A DNA stretch of 64,000 nucleotides, taken from positions 1-64,000 of the forward strand of contig JBJXHC010000051.1 in the NCBI GenBank assembly GCA_046160825.1, in the 5' to 3' direction. Every line of letters starts with the position of its first letter. The first letter of the stretch is position 1. Positions 36,204 through 45,994 of this stretch are shown here, in pieces. The notes beneath the pieces are model-generated. The model was given only the letters and a program-made list of their open reading frames with translations, was not told where the DNA came from and did not search any database. This DNA comes from JBJXHC01 sp046160825 (GTDB lineage: Bacteria; Bacteroidota; Ignavibacteria; UBA10030; UBA6906). Both the position numbers and the translations under genes were made by a program.

Positions 36204-37568
36204 CTACAATGCCATCACGATTTCTTTGAATACCCTGCCGCGGTGTTCATAATTATCGAACCAATCAAACGACGCGCACGCCGGCGAGAGCAACACGATA
36301 TCACCCTTTGTAGCCAGGGCTCCCGCCATCTGCACGGCATCATTCATCGAGCCTGCTTTCTTCAATGGCACGATATCACGAAAAGCACTTTCCACTTTCT
36401 CCGCTGACTCTCCAATGGCAACTATCGCACGGGCGTTTTTCTTCACAAGGTCTGTCAGTCGTGAATAATCATTTCCCTTATCGCGCCCGCCGAGCAACAC
36501 AACCAGTGGCTTGTCAAAGCTCTGCAGTGCATACCAGACAGAATCCACGTTGGTCGCCTTGGAGTCATTGACGTAAGTTACACCGTTGACCTCCCGGACA
36601 AATTCCAGGCGATGTTCGACACCTTTGAAGTTCCGGAGTGTCGAGCGCAGCGACGCGGTCGAGATATTCAGTGCTCGCGCTGCAAGTGTTGCGGCCATGG
36701 CGTTGTAGAGATTATGGACTCCGCGAATACTGATGTCGTCCTTCCCGATAATTTCAACGTCTGCACCGCCAACCCGAACCCTCACGTGGTCATCGTCGAG
36801 ATATCCTCCCTGCTCCACACGATGTTGAACGCTGAACGGCAGCTTCATCACTTGCGGGTGAATGTGTTTCTCGACGAGTGACCGGGTGACCTCATCGTCG
36901 TCATTGTACACCACAACGTCCCCGCTCCGTTGGTTCTCGAACACACGGCACTTCGAAGCCGCGTACTTCTCAAATGAATGCTCGTACCGGTCAAGATGGT
37001 CGGGTGTAATATTCAAAATCACAGATACCTTCGGTTTGAACGTCTCGATATGATCGAGCTGGAAACTACTGATCTCTAATATTGCTGTCGCCTCTGCGCC
37101 CAATTCTCCGACAACCTGCGAGAACGCCGTTCCGATGTTTCCTGCCACCGCATATTGCCTTCTCGCATCATGGAACATTCTTCCCAGCAACGTCGTGGTT
37201 GTTGTCTTCCCGTTTGTCCCCGTCACGGCTATCATGGGAGCCGGGCAAAACCAGCTCGCCGCTTCTATCTCACTTACCACTTTCAGCCCGCGCGCCAAAG
37301 CTTCCTTCACTATTGGAATGCCGGACGGAACCCCCGGACTCAGCACAAGTACTTCGGCCTCCAGCACCCTGGAGGAATTTACACCGAACTCTGTCGCAAT
37401 GTCGGCGTTCTCCAGTTCCTTTCGCACAGAGAGCATCTTGTCCAATGGTGCAACGTCACTCAGGAATACCGTTGCTCCGTTCGCTCTCAGAAGTTTGGCG
37501 ACCGCAATGCCGCTGCGCGCTCCGCCGATAACGCTGAACCTCTTCCCCTGTATGTGCGCCGCATCCAA
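36204..37568 (-). CDS. murD: UDP-N-acetylmuramoylalanine-D-glutamate ligase
   Basis: MurD adds D-glutamate to UDP-MurNAc-L-Ala. The 454-residue product has an N-terminal GGARSGIAVAKLL motif, P-loop GTNGKTTTTTL, ISSFQLD and the YVNDSKATN motif, with standard Mur ligase domain order. It starts 6 nt after the mraY stop and ends 3 nt before ftsW, as in a compact operon. Confidence 0.96.
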   Translation of the reverse strand: MDAAHIQGKRFSVIGGARSGIAVAKLLRANGATVFLSDVAPLDKMLSVRKELENADIATEFGVNSSRVLEAEVLVLSPGVPSGIPIVKEALARGLKVVSEIEAASWFCPAPMIAVTGTNGKTTTTTLLGRMFHDARRQYAVAGNIGTAFSQVVGELGAEATAILEISSFQLDHIETFKPKVSVILNITPDHLDRYEHSFEKYAASKCRVFENQRSGDVVVYNDDDEVTRSLVEKHIHPQVMKLPFSVQHRVEQGGYLDDDHVRVRVGGADVEIIGKDDISIRGVHNLYNAMAATLAARALNISTASLRSTLRNFKGVEHRLEFVREVNGVTYVNDSKATNVDSVWYALQSFDKPLVVLLGGRDKGNDYSRLTDLVKKNARAIVAIGESAEKVESAFRDIVPLKKAGSMNDAVQMAGALATKGDIVLLSPACASFDWFDNYEHRGRVFKEIVMAL

Positions 37569-37574
37569 ACAGGA

Positions 37575-38699
37575 CTATCTCACCTTGAATGTTGCAAGAC
37601 TCACGATCATCAACAGCACGGCGATGATATAAAACCGTGTGACGATCTTGGGTTCCGGCCAGCCAAGCAACTCGAAGTGATGATGGAGCGGTGCCATCTT
37701 GAATATCCTCCGCCCCTCACCGTATTTCTTCCTCGTATACTTGAAATACAGCCGCTGAATAATCACCGACATCGTCTCGGCAAGAAATACCCCGCCGAGC
37801 GTGGGAAGCAAGAGCTCTTTCTTAATAAGAACGCAGAGCGCGCCTATTGCCCCGCCCAACGCCAACGATCCCGTGTCTCCCATAAACACCTGTGCCGGAT
37901 ACGCGTTGTACCAAAGGAAGCCCAGAGCCGCACCGATGAGGGCCGCGCAGAAAATTGCCAGCTCACCGTTCCCCCGCAAATACGGAATTGTCAGGTACTC
38001 GCTGAGCAACACATTCCCGGAAATGTAACTCATGATGCCGAGTGCGAGTCCGACAATACCGACCGTGCCGATGGCAAGACCGTCGAGACCGTCCGTGAGG
38101 TTCACGGCATTCGACGTCGCCGTAATCATGAACACCACCATCGGGATGTAGAGATAGCCAAAATCGAATTCCCTGTTCTTGAAAAACGGTACCGTCGTCG
38201 ATGTATTGATCTTCCAGAGATCCGGATCAATAAGGTGGGGGGCGAAATAGATTACCCCACCGACCACCAACCCCACAAACACCTGACCCACTATCTTGTA
38301 TCGTCCGATCAGTCCTTTGGGTTTCTTCTTTACCACCTTCAGATAGTCATCGAGAAATCCAACCGCCCCTAGACATGCCGTGACGAAAATGATCAACACG
38401 ACGTACACATTGCCGATGTTCGCCCACAGAATGGTTGGGATCAGAATCGATGCAAGCACGATCAACCCTCCCATCGTCGGCGTGCCGGCTTTTGTCAGAT
38501 GTGTCTTCGGAGCCTCAAGCTTCGCCGCTTCGCCAATCTGGTGTTCACGCAGCTTCCGGATGATCTTCGGGCCAAGCCAGAACGCAATCACCAACGCCGT
38601 CACCGCCGCTGCCGCGGCACGGAACGTGAGAAACCGGATCAACCCGAAACCGGGCGGATGATAGGTTTTCTCGATAAAATCAAGCAGGTAATACAGCAT
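37575..38699 (-). CDS. mraY: Phospho-N-acetylmuramoyl-pentapeptide transferase
   Basis: MraY transfers phospho-MurNAc-pentapeptide to undecaprenyl phosphate, making lipid I. The 374-residue membrane protein has about ten helices, with the PTMGGLIVLA opening, the catalytic-type DDYLK and NLTDGLDGLA motifs and MAPLHHHFE. Length and motif order are normal. It lies between murF and murD. Confidence 0.96.
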   Translation of the reverse strand: MLYYLLDFIEKTYHPPGFGLIRFLTFRAAAAAVTALVIAFWLGPKIIRKLREHQIGEAAKLEAPKTHLTKAGTPTMGGLIVLASILIPTILWANIGNVYVVLIIFVTACLGAVGFLDDYLKVVKKKPKGLIGRYKIVGQVFVGLVVGGVIYFAPHLIDPDLWKINTSTTVPFFKNREFDFGYLYIPMVVFMITATSNAVNLTDGLDGLAIGTVGIVGLALGIMSYISGNVLLSEYLTIPYLRGNGELAIFCAALIGAALGFLWYNAYPAQVFMGDTGSLALGGAIGALCVLIKKELLLPTLGGVFLAETMSVIIQRLYFKYTRKKYGEGRRIFKMAPLHHHFELLGWPEPKIVTRFYIIAVLLMIVSLATFKVR

Positions 38700-38717
38700 A
38701 ATCCTCTGACAGCGTTA

Positions 38718-40130
38718 TCAGCCAAACGGCACAATGGCGGACCGGAGTCGTTCCTCAAGGAACGTCACGATATCCTCCATTTTCATTCCGCGTGAACCTT
38801 TGATAAGTACAGCATCTCCCGGGGCAATAAGCTCCGTGAGATACTCTGCAAGTATGTTCTTTTGATCGTAATGCACTGACAATGAAATGCCGGCTGCGTC
38901 ATGAATGTGCTTCGCGAGCGTGCCATATGTCAGTAAGTATTCGATGTTCAATGCCCTGGCTTCTTCGCCGACGCGTCCGTGTTCTGTTGGGCCGGCCTCG
39001 CCCAGCTCTCGCATATCGGCCAGCACCGCAATCTTCTTTCCTGTCGTTTTCGTCGACGCAAGTGTCCGGAGTGCCGCAATTGTCGAGTCCGGGTTCGCGT
39101 TGTACGTGTCATTGAAGATAATCACGCCGCCGAGGTTCAAGACTTCCATACGTTTACCGGAGGGCTTGAATATCTCCAGCGCCTTGCGAATTTTCTTCGA
39201 TGGCACCTTGAACGCGAGTCCGACTGCGGCGGCGGAGAGCGCATTCGACGCGTTGTGCGCACCGGGAATGCTGAGCTGGATCCGCTCGGGTTTCTTCATC
39301 TTCCCGCCGGAGAATTGCAATGATGCACATCCGGTGTCGTCGGTTGCGATGTGTTTACCCCTTACATCAACACGCTTCGCGGCAAGACCGTAGGTCGTCC
39401 GGCGCTTTACCTTCTTCCCCATTTGCACCAACCACGGGTCGTCTGCGTTGATGATTGCCGTTCCCATTTTCCGTGTTGCAAGAAACTCAAACAGCTTCCC
39501 TTCCTCTTCAGCAACACCGTCGAGTGATTTGAAGAATTCGAGATGCTCACGGCCGATGTTGGTGATCAGCCCGTGCGTCGGTTCGAGAATGCGCAGAAGA
39601 TATTCCAGTTCTCCCGGATGGTTCGTACCTATTTCGACCACCGCGATTTCATGCTTCTTCTCAAGACGGAAAATCGTTTGCGGCACACCAATATGGTTGT
39701 TGAGATTTCCCCGGGTGCTCAGTACTTCATATTGCGATGCGAGCACCTGTGCCACCATTTCTTTCGTCGTTGTTTTGCCGTTGCTTCCGCCGACTGCAAG
39801 AATGGGAATGTCGAACTTCCTCCGGTAGAGCAACGCAAGCTCACCCAATGCGTGGTTGGTATTCTCGACAAGCAGAAGTGCTTTTTCTCCCCACTTCGTC
39901 GCATGCGCAAAGGAAGCTGAGACGACCGCGGCGATTGCCCCCTTTGCAAAGGCGTCCGCTACAAACTTGTGCCCGTCATAGTTGTCGCCAATCAGTGCAA
40001 CGAAAATCTCACCGGCGTTGGTCGTCCGCGAATCGGTGGATACTCCCGTGATCCTCTTGCCCTTAAGCAGGTCGCGACCCTTGAACTCAAAGTGCTTAAC
40101 CTGTAACAGATCCTTCGGGTGGAATTTCAT
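38718..40130 (-). CDS. murF: UDP-MurNAc-tripeptide D-alanyl-D-alanine ligase
   Basis: MurF adds D-Ala-D-Ala to the UDP-MurNAc-tripeptide. The 470-residue product has the N-terminal MurF-type domain (DSRTTNAGEIFVALIGDNYDG), P-loop GSNGKTTTKEM, and the NDTYNANPDS motif. It overlaps murE by 4 nt, indicating translational coupling. Confidence 0.95.
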   Translation of the reverse strand: MKFHPKDLLQVKHFEFKGRDLLKGKRITGVSTDSRTTNAGEIFVALIGDNYDGHKFVADAFAKGAIAAVVSASFAHATKWGEKALLLVENTNHALGELALLYRRKFDIPILAVGGSNGKTTTKEMVAQVLASQYEVLSTRGNLNNHIGVPQTIFRLEKKHEIAVVEIGTNHPGELEYLLRILEPTHGLITNIGREHLEFFKSLDGVAEEEGKLFEFLATRKMGTAIINADDPWLVQMGKKVKRRTTYGLAAKRVDVRGKHIATDDTGCASLQFSGGKMKKPERIQLSIPGAHNASNALSAAAVGLAFKVPSKKIRKALEIFKPSGKRMEVLNLGGVIIFNDTYNANPDSTIAALRTLASTKTTGKKIAVLADMRELGEAGPTEHGRVGEEARALNIEYLLTYGTLAKHIHDAAGISLSVHYDQKNILAEYLTELIAPGDAVLIKGSRGMKMEDIVTFLEERLRSAIVPFG

Positions 40131-41635
40131 CCGTTCTCCCGGATGAACCGTTCTACTTCTTCCCGATCATCAAAGCGGTTTTTCGTCGTCCCGATGATCT
40201 GATACTCCTCGTGCCCCTTGCCCGCAATCAGCACCACATCATCCGCTCTGGCCATTTCCAACGCTTTGACGATTGCTTTGCGTCTGTCTTGCTCTGTATG
40301 AATAACAGCTCCCGGCTTGACGCCGCCGAGAACCTCGCGAATAATTGCCTCGGGATCTTCAGTCCGGGGGTTATCGGAGGTGACAATGGTAATGTCGCTC
40401 ATCGTACTTGCTATGGATCCCATCTTAGGTCTCTTGCCACGGTCCCTGTCACCGCCGCATCCGAACACCGTGATGATGCGGCCATCTTTGTCCGCAGGAA
40501 GAATCTCGCGGATTGCGCGGAGACAATTTTCCAGCGCATCGGGCGTGTGTGCATAATCCACAACCGCCGTCCAGCCTGCGGGAGATACGATCTGTTCAAA
40601 CCGTCCGCGGACGGCGGATAGGTTTGCGATGCCTTTGATAATCTGTTCATCGGGGATTCCGAGAACGATACACGTGGCGTAGGCCGCAAGGATGTTCTGA
40701 ACATTGAAACGGCCGATAAGTCGCGAATCAACCTGATGTCTCGTTCCCTTATACCGTACGTCAAACCTGGTCCCGCGAACACCGAGATGAACATTCTCAG
40801 CAACGACATCTGCTACTCCGCCGAGACTGTAACTGATTGTCTGCGCACGCGTCCCTTCAATCATTTTCCTGCCGTAAGAATCGTCTGCGTTCGTTACCGC
40901 TCCGGCTGACTCGTTCAACGATTGAAACAGCATGTGTTTTGCGGTGAAGTATGATTCCATCGAACCATGAAAATCAAGGTGGTCTTGCGTCAGGTTCGTG
41001 AATGTCGCTGCGGCAAACGTCAACCCGTGGACACGATAAAGCGCGAGAGCATGCGAGGACACCTCCATGACTGTTGCGCTGCATCCTTTCTTCACCATCG
41101 TTGCGAGGAGCTGATTCAATTCCAACGACTCGGGGGTTGTGTGGGTTGACGGGAGTGTTTCCTCGCCAATCCTGTATTCAATGGTGCCGATGAGACCGGC
41201 AGTCTTCCCGCCTGTTTCTATAATGGATTTGATTAAACTTGTTGTCGTGGTCTTCCCGTTGGTCCCGGTAACCCCGATCAGTTGAAGCGCACGGCTTGGG
41301 TGCTTGTGGAAATTCGCCGACATAAGCGCCAGAGCCTTCCGCGCATCGGGAACAACGGCCTTCACCACCCCTGCATGCATGAACAGCGAATCCGGCAGGG
41401 CGGCATCATCCTCCATCACCACCACCTTCGCACCATTTCCGATGGCGTTCTGAATGTACCGATGCCCGTCATTGTTACCGCCGCGTATGGCGACAAACAT
41501 CTGGCCACGCTCCACGTTCCTCGAATCGTACTGAATCCCCGTCACTTCCACCTCGTGGGTCACCACCATCCTGCCGTACATTGTTTGAAACATCTTGCTG
41601 ACGGTGACGCCCGCGAGCACTTCCGATAAGGTCAT
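40127..41635 (-). CDS. murE: UDP-N-acetylmuramyl tripeptide synthetase
   Basis: MurE adds the third residue (meso-diaminopimelate or L-lysine) to the muramyl dipeptide. The 502-residue product has the DSRNVERGQMFVAIRG N-terminal domain, P-loop GTNGKTTTTS, and VVDYAHTPDALE. The DNPRTEDP motif in the C-terminal domain is the pattern typical of meso-diaminopimelate-adding enzymes, so that substrate is likely. Confidence 0.95.
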   Translation of the reverse strand: MTLSEVLAGVTVSKMFQTMYGRMVVTHEVEVTGIQYDSRNVERGQMFVAIRGGNNDGHRYIQNAIGNGAKVVVMEDDAALPDSLFMHAGVVKAVVPDARKALALMSANFHKHPSRALQLIGVTGTNGKTTTTSLIKSIIETGGKTAGLIGTIEYRIGEETLPSTHTTPESLELNQLLATMVKKGCSATVMEVSSHALALYRVHGLTFAAATFTNLTQDHLDFHGSMESYFTAKHMLFQSLNESAGAVTNADDSYGRKMIEGTRAQTISYSLGGVADVVAENVHLGVRGTRFDVRYKGTRHQVDSRLIGRFNVQNILAAYATCIVLGIPDEQIIKGIANLSAVRGRFEQIVSPAGWTAVVDYAHTPDALENCLRAIREILPADKDGRIITVFGCGGDRDRGKRPKMGSIASTMSDITIVTSDNPRTEDPEAIIREVLGGVKPGAVIHTEQDRRKAIVKALEMARADDVVLIAGKGHEEYQIIGTTKNRFDDREEVERFIRENG

Positions 41636-41658
41636 TGAGTAGGGCGACTTCTCTTATG

Positions 41659-42348
41659 TTATGTACACATTGCAACGTGCTTGCCGACATACGCATCGTA
41701 CACACCGTCAAGGAATTTCCAGAGCGCGTTCGCTGTGCGTCGTGCAGAATTGACAACGTCACCCTCCGCCTCCGGAGCTGTGTTGTTGGCGATCATCTCG
41801 CGTTCTGATCGCGAATGCAACACATCAGCTTCCTGATGAACACTGAAGAACTTGATCGCCGCCGGATCGTCCATGCCATAGAACTGTTTCAAGCCCCGGA
41901 TTTTGACACGCGAGACTTCCGGGATTTGTGCCTCATATGCGTACAAGGCCGCTGCGCCTTCCTGGAATGATCCGCCCTTGCAGGAGTCCATCATTTCCTC
42001 CACCAGGTGCGTGGTGGTGGAAAGCGGTGTTGCGGCGAGGACTTCCTGGGTTGTTGCGCCAAGCGCGTTGGCAAAACGCATCCAGAGCGCGGGGTGATTC
42101 TCTTGTCCTTGTTCCTCTTCCATCAGATTCTGGAGAAGCTCCTGTCGCACCGAGATATCGGGTGTGTTGGAATGTACTGCACTTACCATGCGCGGGAAAT
42201 CTTTCACGAAATGATAGTACTGGCACGCATACGACTTGAGCATCTCTTGTGTGAGCTTGCCTTCGTTCCATGCCTGGTAAAACGGATGCTTAAGCATCGA
42301 CCGCTCATCAAGCACGGCATCGAGTGATGCGAGAAGCGTTGCTGACAT
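41659..42348 (-). CDS. CADD-like non-heme diiron enzyme (putative self-sacrificing p-aminobenzoate synthase)
   Basis: The 229-residue helical protein matches the CADD group of the TenA/PqqC-like superfamily (heme-oxygenase-like fold). Comparing with Chlamydia CADD from memory, the metal ligands E78, H85, E139, H171, D175 and H178 are all kept. So is Y24 in KHPFY, equivalent to the sacrificial Tyr27, and K149 in KIRGL, equivalent to Lys152. CADD makes p-aminobenzoate from its own tyrosine for folate synthesis; that function is inferred here. It lies between ftsI and murE in the dcw cluster, far from any folate gene. Start is a plain ATG with SD-like AGGAGT upstream. Confidence 0.82.
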   Translation of the reverse strand: MSATLLASLDAVLDERSMLKHPFYQAWNEGKLTQEMLKSYACQYYHFVKDFPRMVSAVHSNTPDISVRQELLQNLMEEEQGQENHPALWMRFANALGATTQEVLAATPLSTTTHLVEEMMDSCKGGSFQEGAAALYAYEAQIPEVSRVKIRGLKQFYGMDDPAAIKFFSVHQEADVLHSRSEREMIANNTAPEAEGDVVNSARRTANALWKFLDGVYDAYVGKHVAMCT

Positions 42349-42390
42349 GACTCCTCCTTTTGTGTGTAATGTGAATGAACTTGTTGTGAG

Positions 42391-44559
42391 CTATTGAATG
42401 CTGGCCACGACGGCCCGTCTTGCATCACAGCGCAACGACACCTTCGTTCCGATCTTCACCAGTTGCCCGGCTTTGGGTGTTTGCATACGCACAACACCGG
42501 AGCCTTCAATGTTGACATCAAGATGATGGATGACAAGCTTGTTAATGGCCCGGCGAATTGTCAATCCCCTGAGATCCGGAACGACAGCGTATCCTTTCTT
42601 GACCGCGATAACATCGGAGGTTACGAGTTTCACAATCTCTTTGCGGCGAATTTTTGTGCCGGGAATCGGCTGCTGCTTGTAGACAACATCGCCGCTTCCT
42701 TCAAGATTAACTTCGAAGCCGTGTGACTCCAGAATCTCCGTCGCAACCGCCGTTTTCATATTTGAAACATCCGGCACGGCAACGGGAATCTGTCCCGCGA
42801 TTACGACGTCGGGTGTTCGCGCGAAGCGTCCCGATGTGGTGCTCACCTTTGCCGCAATTGCTTTGAAGATTGGCGCGCTCGCAAGTGCGCCCGTATATCC
42901 TTCACGTGGATTGTCCAGCATAACAACACAGACGACTTGCGGATCCTCGGCGGGGAAAAAACCGGCAAAGGATGCTGTGTATTTTCCAGGCTCGTACCGT
43001 CCATCAATAACCTTTCGAGACGTCCCCGTCTTCCCCGCAACGGAAAGCCCTTCCACCTTTGCGGTCATGCCTGTTCCCCGCTCCACAACACCTTTCAATA
43101 ATTCAGTAAGCTGCTGCGCAGTCTCAGACGAGATCACCGTACGGATCACCTGCGGTCGCGTCTCGGATTCCACTTCATCGTGCTCATCCAGAATCTTACC
43201 CACAATAAAAGGCTTCATCAGTACGCCGTTGTTGGCAACCGCTGCGTAGGCTGCTGCAATTTGCAATGGCGTGGCTCCGACTTCATATCCGTATGCTATC
43301 GAGTTGAGTGTCGTCCCCGACCATTGGGTGGGCTTTTTCAACTCCCCATTCACTTCGCCCGAGAGTCCGAGTCCCGTCGAAATCCCAAACCCAAAATCTC
43401 TTGCTGTGGTGTATAGAACTTCCGCTCCGATGCGGTCGGAAACCTTGGCCATCACGATGTTGCTGGAAACCTCAACCGCTTCCTGGAACGACAACCAGCC
43501 GTGTTCGTGTGTGTCGGTGATGGTGCGGGAATTGCCACGCGCGAACTTCACCACATACTTTCCGTTCTCTGCAAAGAATTTCTCCCCTTTCTTGATCAGT
43601 TCTTCTTCAAGAGCAGCCGACACTGTGACGATCTTGAATACGGAGCCTGGTTCGAACATGTCTGTAATGACCCTGTTCTTCATTGCTGTCGCGTTCGCGG
43701 AAGAGAAAGAGTTCGGGTTCAAGCTTGGATTATTCGCCATCGCCAGCACCTCGCCCGTCCGCGGATCCAGCATTACTACCAGCCCGCTTTCCGCCTTGGC
43801 TCGCTCTATTCCCCTCTTGAGTTCCTCTTCGGCAATCTGCTGAAGTTCCAAGTCGAGCGTCAGCACAATACTCTTTCCGCTGACAGGCTCGACTCGCGGA
43901 TAGTCGACCGAGGGGTGGCTGCGCCCAAGGCCGTCGCGCTGCATCACCACGTTGCCGCTTTTGCCGCGAAGATGGTCATCAAATTGCAGCTCTACACCAC
44001 TGAGACCCTTGTTATCCACGTCCGTAAATCCGATGAGCTGGCCTGCAACGTGCTCATAGTGATAAATTCTCTTGGGCTCATCTATCCTGATCAGTCCGGT
44101 AAAGTCCTTCGGTCGAATGAGAGCCTCCTTCCCGGGATCGGCACCGCGTTCGAGCCACACGAACCGACGACCGGGAACGCGGAGAAGCCGGAGATAGTGC
44201 TCGGTCGACTTATTGAATGCTCGCGCAAAACGTCTTGCAACGGTCTGGGCCGAAGCTCCCAACATTTTCGGATCGGCTGCAAACGAGACAAACATTGAAT
44301 TCGATGCGAGCACGTTACCGTGGCGGTCCTGGACCGTTCCACGCAATGCAGGCAAGGGAACTTCCGATTCATATTGGCGGCGCGCAATCTCTTTGTACTT
44401 CTGAGCGTCAATCACCTGAATCTGAATCAGGCGCAACGCGACAACACAGAAGAACATCAGCAGGCCGATCTTGAGTGCAAGCACCCTGCGTAGCGCGCCT
44501 TTTCGCTGCGCTTCCGGAGGTATTTTTTCTTGCGGAGTATTCTGTTTCCTGCCAAACAT
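42391..44559 (-). CDS. ftsI: Peptidoglycan transpeptidase (FtsI/PBP) with two PASTA domains
   Basis: This is the septal DD-transpeptidase. The 722-residue protein has one N-terminal transmembrane helix (about 27-47), a PBP dimerisation domain and a transpeptidase domain. The latter carries S306 in SVFK (SxxK), the SSN motif (EVSSN) and K510 in AGKTGT. Two C-terminal PASTA domains (about 595-720; VPDVSN and VPDLRG) are longer than the usual FtsI, resembling PBPs of Gram-positives and other phyla. It follows the FtsL-like gene by 8 nt. The PASTA domains may sense muropeptides or lipid II; that is family knowledge, not shown here. Confidence 0.94.
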   Translation of the reverse strand: MFGRKQNTPQEKIPPEAQRKGALRRVLALKIGLLMFFCVVALRLIQIQVIDAQKYKEIARRQYESEVPLPALRGTVQDRHGNVLASNSMFVSFAADPKMLGASAQTVARRFARAFNKSTEHYLRLLRVPGRRFVWLERGADPGKEALIRPKDFTGLIRIDEPKRIYHYEHVAGQLIGFTDVDNKGLSGVELQFDDHLRGKSGNVVMQRDGLGRSHPSVDYPRVEPVSGKSIVLTLDLELQQIAEEELKRGIERAKAESGLVVMLDPRTGEVLAMANNPSLNPNSFSSANATAMKNRVITDMFEPGSVFKIVTVSAALEEELIKKGEKFFAENGKYVVKFARGNSRTITDTHEHGWLSFQEAVEVSSNIVMAKVSDRIGAEVLYTTARDFGFGISTGLGLSGEVNGELKKPTQWSGTTLNSIAYGYEVGATPLQIAAAYAAVANNGVLMKPFIVGKILDEHDEVESETRPQVIRTVISSETAQQLTELLKGVVERGTGMTAKVEGLSVAGKTGTSRKVIDGRYEPGKYTASFAGFFPAEDPQVVCVVMLDNPREGYTGALASAPIFKAIAAKVSTTSGRFARTPDVVIAGQIPVAVPDVSNMKTAVATEILESHGFEVNLEGSGDVVYKQQPIPGTKIRRKEIVKLVTSDVIAVKKGYAVVPDLRGLTIRRAINKLVIHHLDVNIEGSGVVRMQTPKAGQLVKIGTKVSLRCDARRAVVASIQ

Positions 44560-44567
44560 TCGTCGAA

Positions 44568-45029
44568 TTATTGATCCTCTGCCAACGCGCTGTAGTCTTC
44601 CACATCAAACCATTTCGGCTGTTCATCGGGATGCTCGAGGCCTAGTTCCTCGGCTGCGATGCGCCCGATGCGCTCCCACCGCGACTTGCGGTCGATCTCC
44701 GCCCGCAGGATCTGGTTCGCACCAACCAGCTTATCGAGTTGCAGCTGCATGTTGCTGACATCGTCTGCAAATTTGTTCACTGCGAGAATGTTGCTGATGT
44801 AGAGAACGATCGCTACGCCGGAACCGAAGATCGCAGCTATGATATTGAATGTGGACCGCCTCCGGCGCACGCCTTTTCTGTTTTGCGGTACGGCATAACC
44901 GGCGATCTTCCTCTGTGGGTCGCCCCCGTAAATATGTTTGCGTTGAGGCTCGACCCGCAGGGGCCTGGGTTGTGTATCGGGTTTCGATCGCTCGATCATT
45001 TCCTGTATGTCTTCTGTCAGCTTTGCCAT
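44568..45029 (-). CDS. FtsL-like division protein
   Basis: The 153-residue product has a basic N-terminal cytoplasmic part, one transmembrane helix (about 65-82, AAIFGSGVAIVLYISNIL) and a short coiled coil outside (about 85-120). This is the shape of FtsL, the partner of FtsI, FtsQ and FtsB. FtsL is poorly conserved, so sequence alone is weak; its position between rsmH and ftsI supports the call. Confidence 0.8.
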   Translation of the reverse strand: MAKLTEDIQEMIERSKPDTQPRPLRVEPQRKHIYGGDPQRKIAGYAVPQNRKGVRRRRSTFNIIAAIFGSGVAIVLYISNILAVNKFADDVSNMQLQLDKLVGANQILRAEIDRKSRWERIGRIAAEELGLEHPDEQPKWFDVEDYSALAEDQ

Positions 45030-45032
45030 CGG

Positions 45033-45959
45033 CTATTCCACTATGCGTTCCGCTGCCCGTAATTTCGCGCTGCGCGACCGTGGATTCTGCGCTTGTTCCT
45101 CGTCCCCGGCAACAATGGGTTTCTTCGTTAACATCTTCAGATGAGGAACAATCTGTCGGTCTGGCAAATACTTGTCACCGGAACGCACAACACTCGCCGA
45201 CTCCGCGCGGAAAAAATCCTTCACAATTCTATCTTCCAATGAATGATAGGAGATGACTACGATCCTGCCGCCCGGTCGCACAACATCAATGCTCTCTTTC
45301 AATACCGTCTTCAGACTCTCGAGCTCACCGTTCACTTCGATGCGGATTGCCTGGAACACGCGCGCCAGCGATTTCGTCAGGAACCTTTCTCCTACAGCCG
45401 CTTGGATGATCGCTCGGAGATTCCCGGTAGTCTCAATCGGCCTCTCCGCCACAATGGATCTTGCTATCCGGCGCGATGCCCGCTCCTCACCATACTTCCA
45501 GAGCACGTCTGCAAGCGCCCGTTCCTCGTACTCATTTACCACACGCCACCCCGTCATCTCGCCTCGCCTGTCCATCCGCATATCAATGGGTTCATCTGCT
45601 CGAAATGAGAACCCCCTGGTTCCCTCATCAAGATGGTGCGACGAAACACCAAGGTCGAGAAGCAGCCCGCTTATCGCTGAAATCCCGTGAGATAAAAGCT
45701 CGCTCTTGAGATTTCTAAAATTTGAATGAACAAGTATCGTATTGGAGCATTGTTGTGCAAGGCGATTTTTCGCGATTACCAATGCCTGCTCGTCCGCATC
45801 AAAACAAATGAGACGCGCGTGGCCTTCGGTACTCCGGCAAATCCCCTCTGAGTGTCCGCCACCTCCAACCGTCGCATCAACGTATGATCCACTGCGATCG
45901 GTGATGAGAAGATTGAGAGACTCGTGAAGGAGAACCGGTTCATGAAATAATGTTGACAT
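45033..45959 (-). CDS. rsmH: 16S rRNA (cytosine-1402-N4) methyltransferase
   Basis: RsmH (MraW) methylates C1402 of 16S rRNA using S-adenosylmethionine. The 308-residue product has HEPVLLHESL, the SAM motif YVDATVGGGGHSE, and DLGVSSHHLD followed by RGFSFRADEPIDMRMD. It sits second in the dcw cluster after mraZ, the standard position. Confidence 0.96.
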   Translation of the reverse strand: MSTLFHEPVLLHESLNLLITDRSGSYVDATVGGGGHSEGICRSTEGHARLICFDADEQALVIAKNRLAQQCSNTILVHSNFRNLKSELLSHGISAISGLLLDLGVSSHHLDEGTRGFSFRADEPIDMRMDRRGEMTGWRVVNEYEERALADVLWKYGEERASRRIARSIVAERPIETTGNLRAIIQAAVGERFLTKSLARVFQAIRIEVNGELESLKTVLKESIDVVRPGGRIVVISYHSLEDRIVKDFFRAESASVVRSGDKYLPDRQIVPHLKMLTKKPIVAGDEEQAQNPRSRSAKLRAAERIVE

Positions 45960-45994
45960 ACAACCACCGCGGGCATCGCCGCGCTCGCGATGAT

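Noticed and set aside
37155..38372. 405-residue plus-strand frame
   Set aside because: It lies wholly opposite murD and mraY, which are both unmistakable and in frame.
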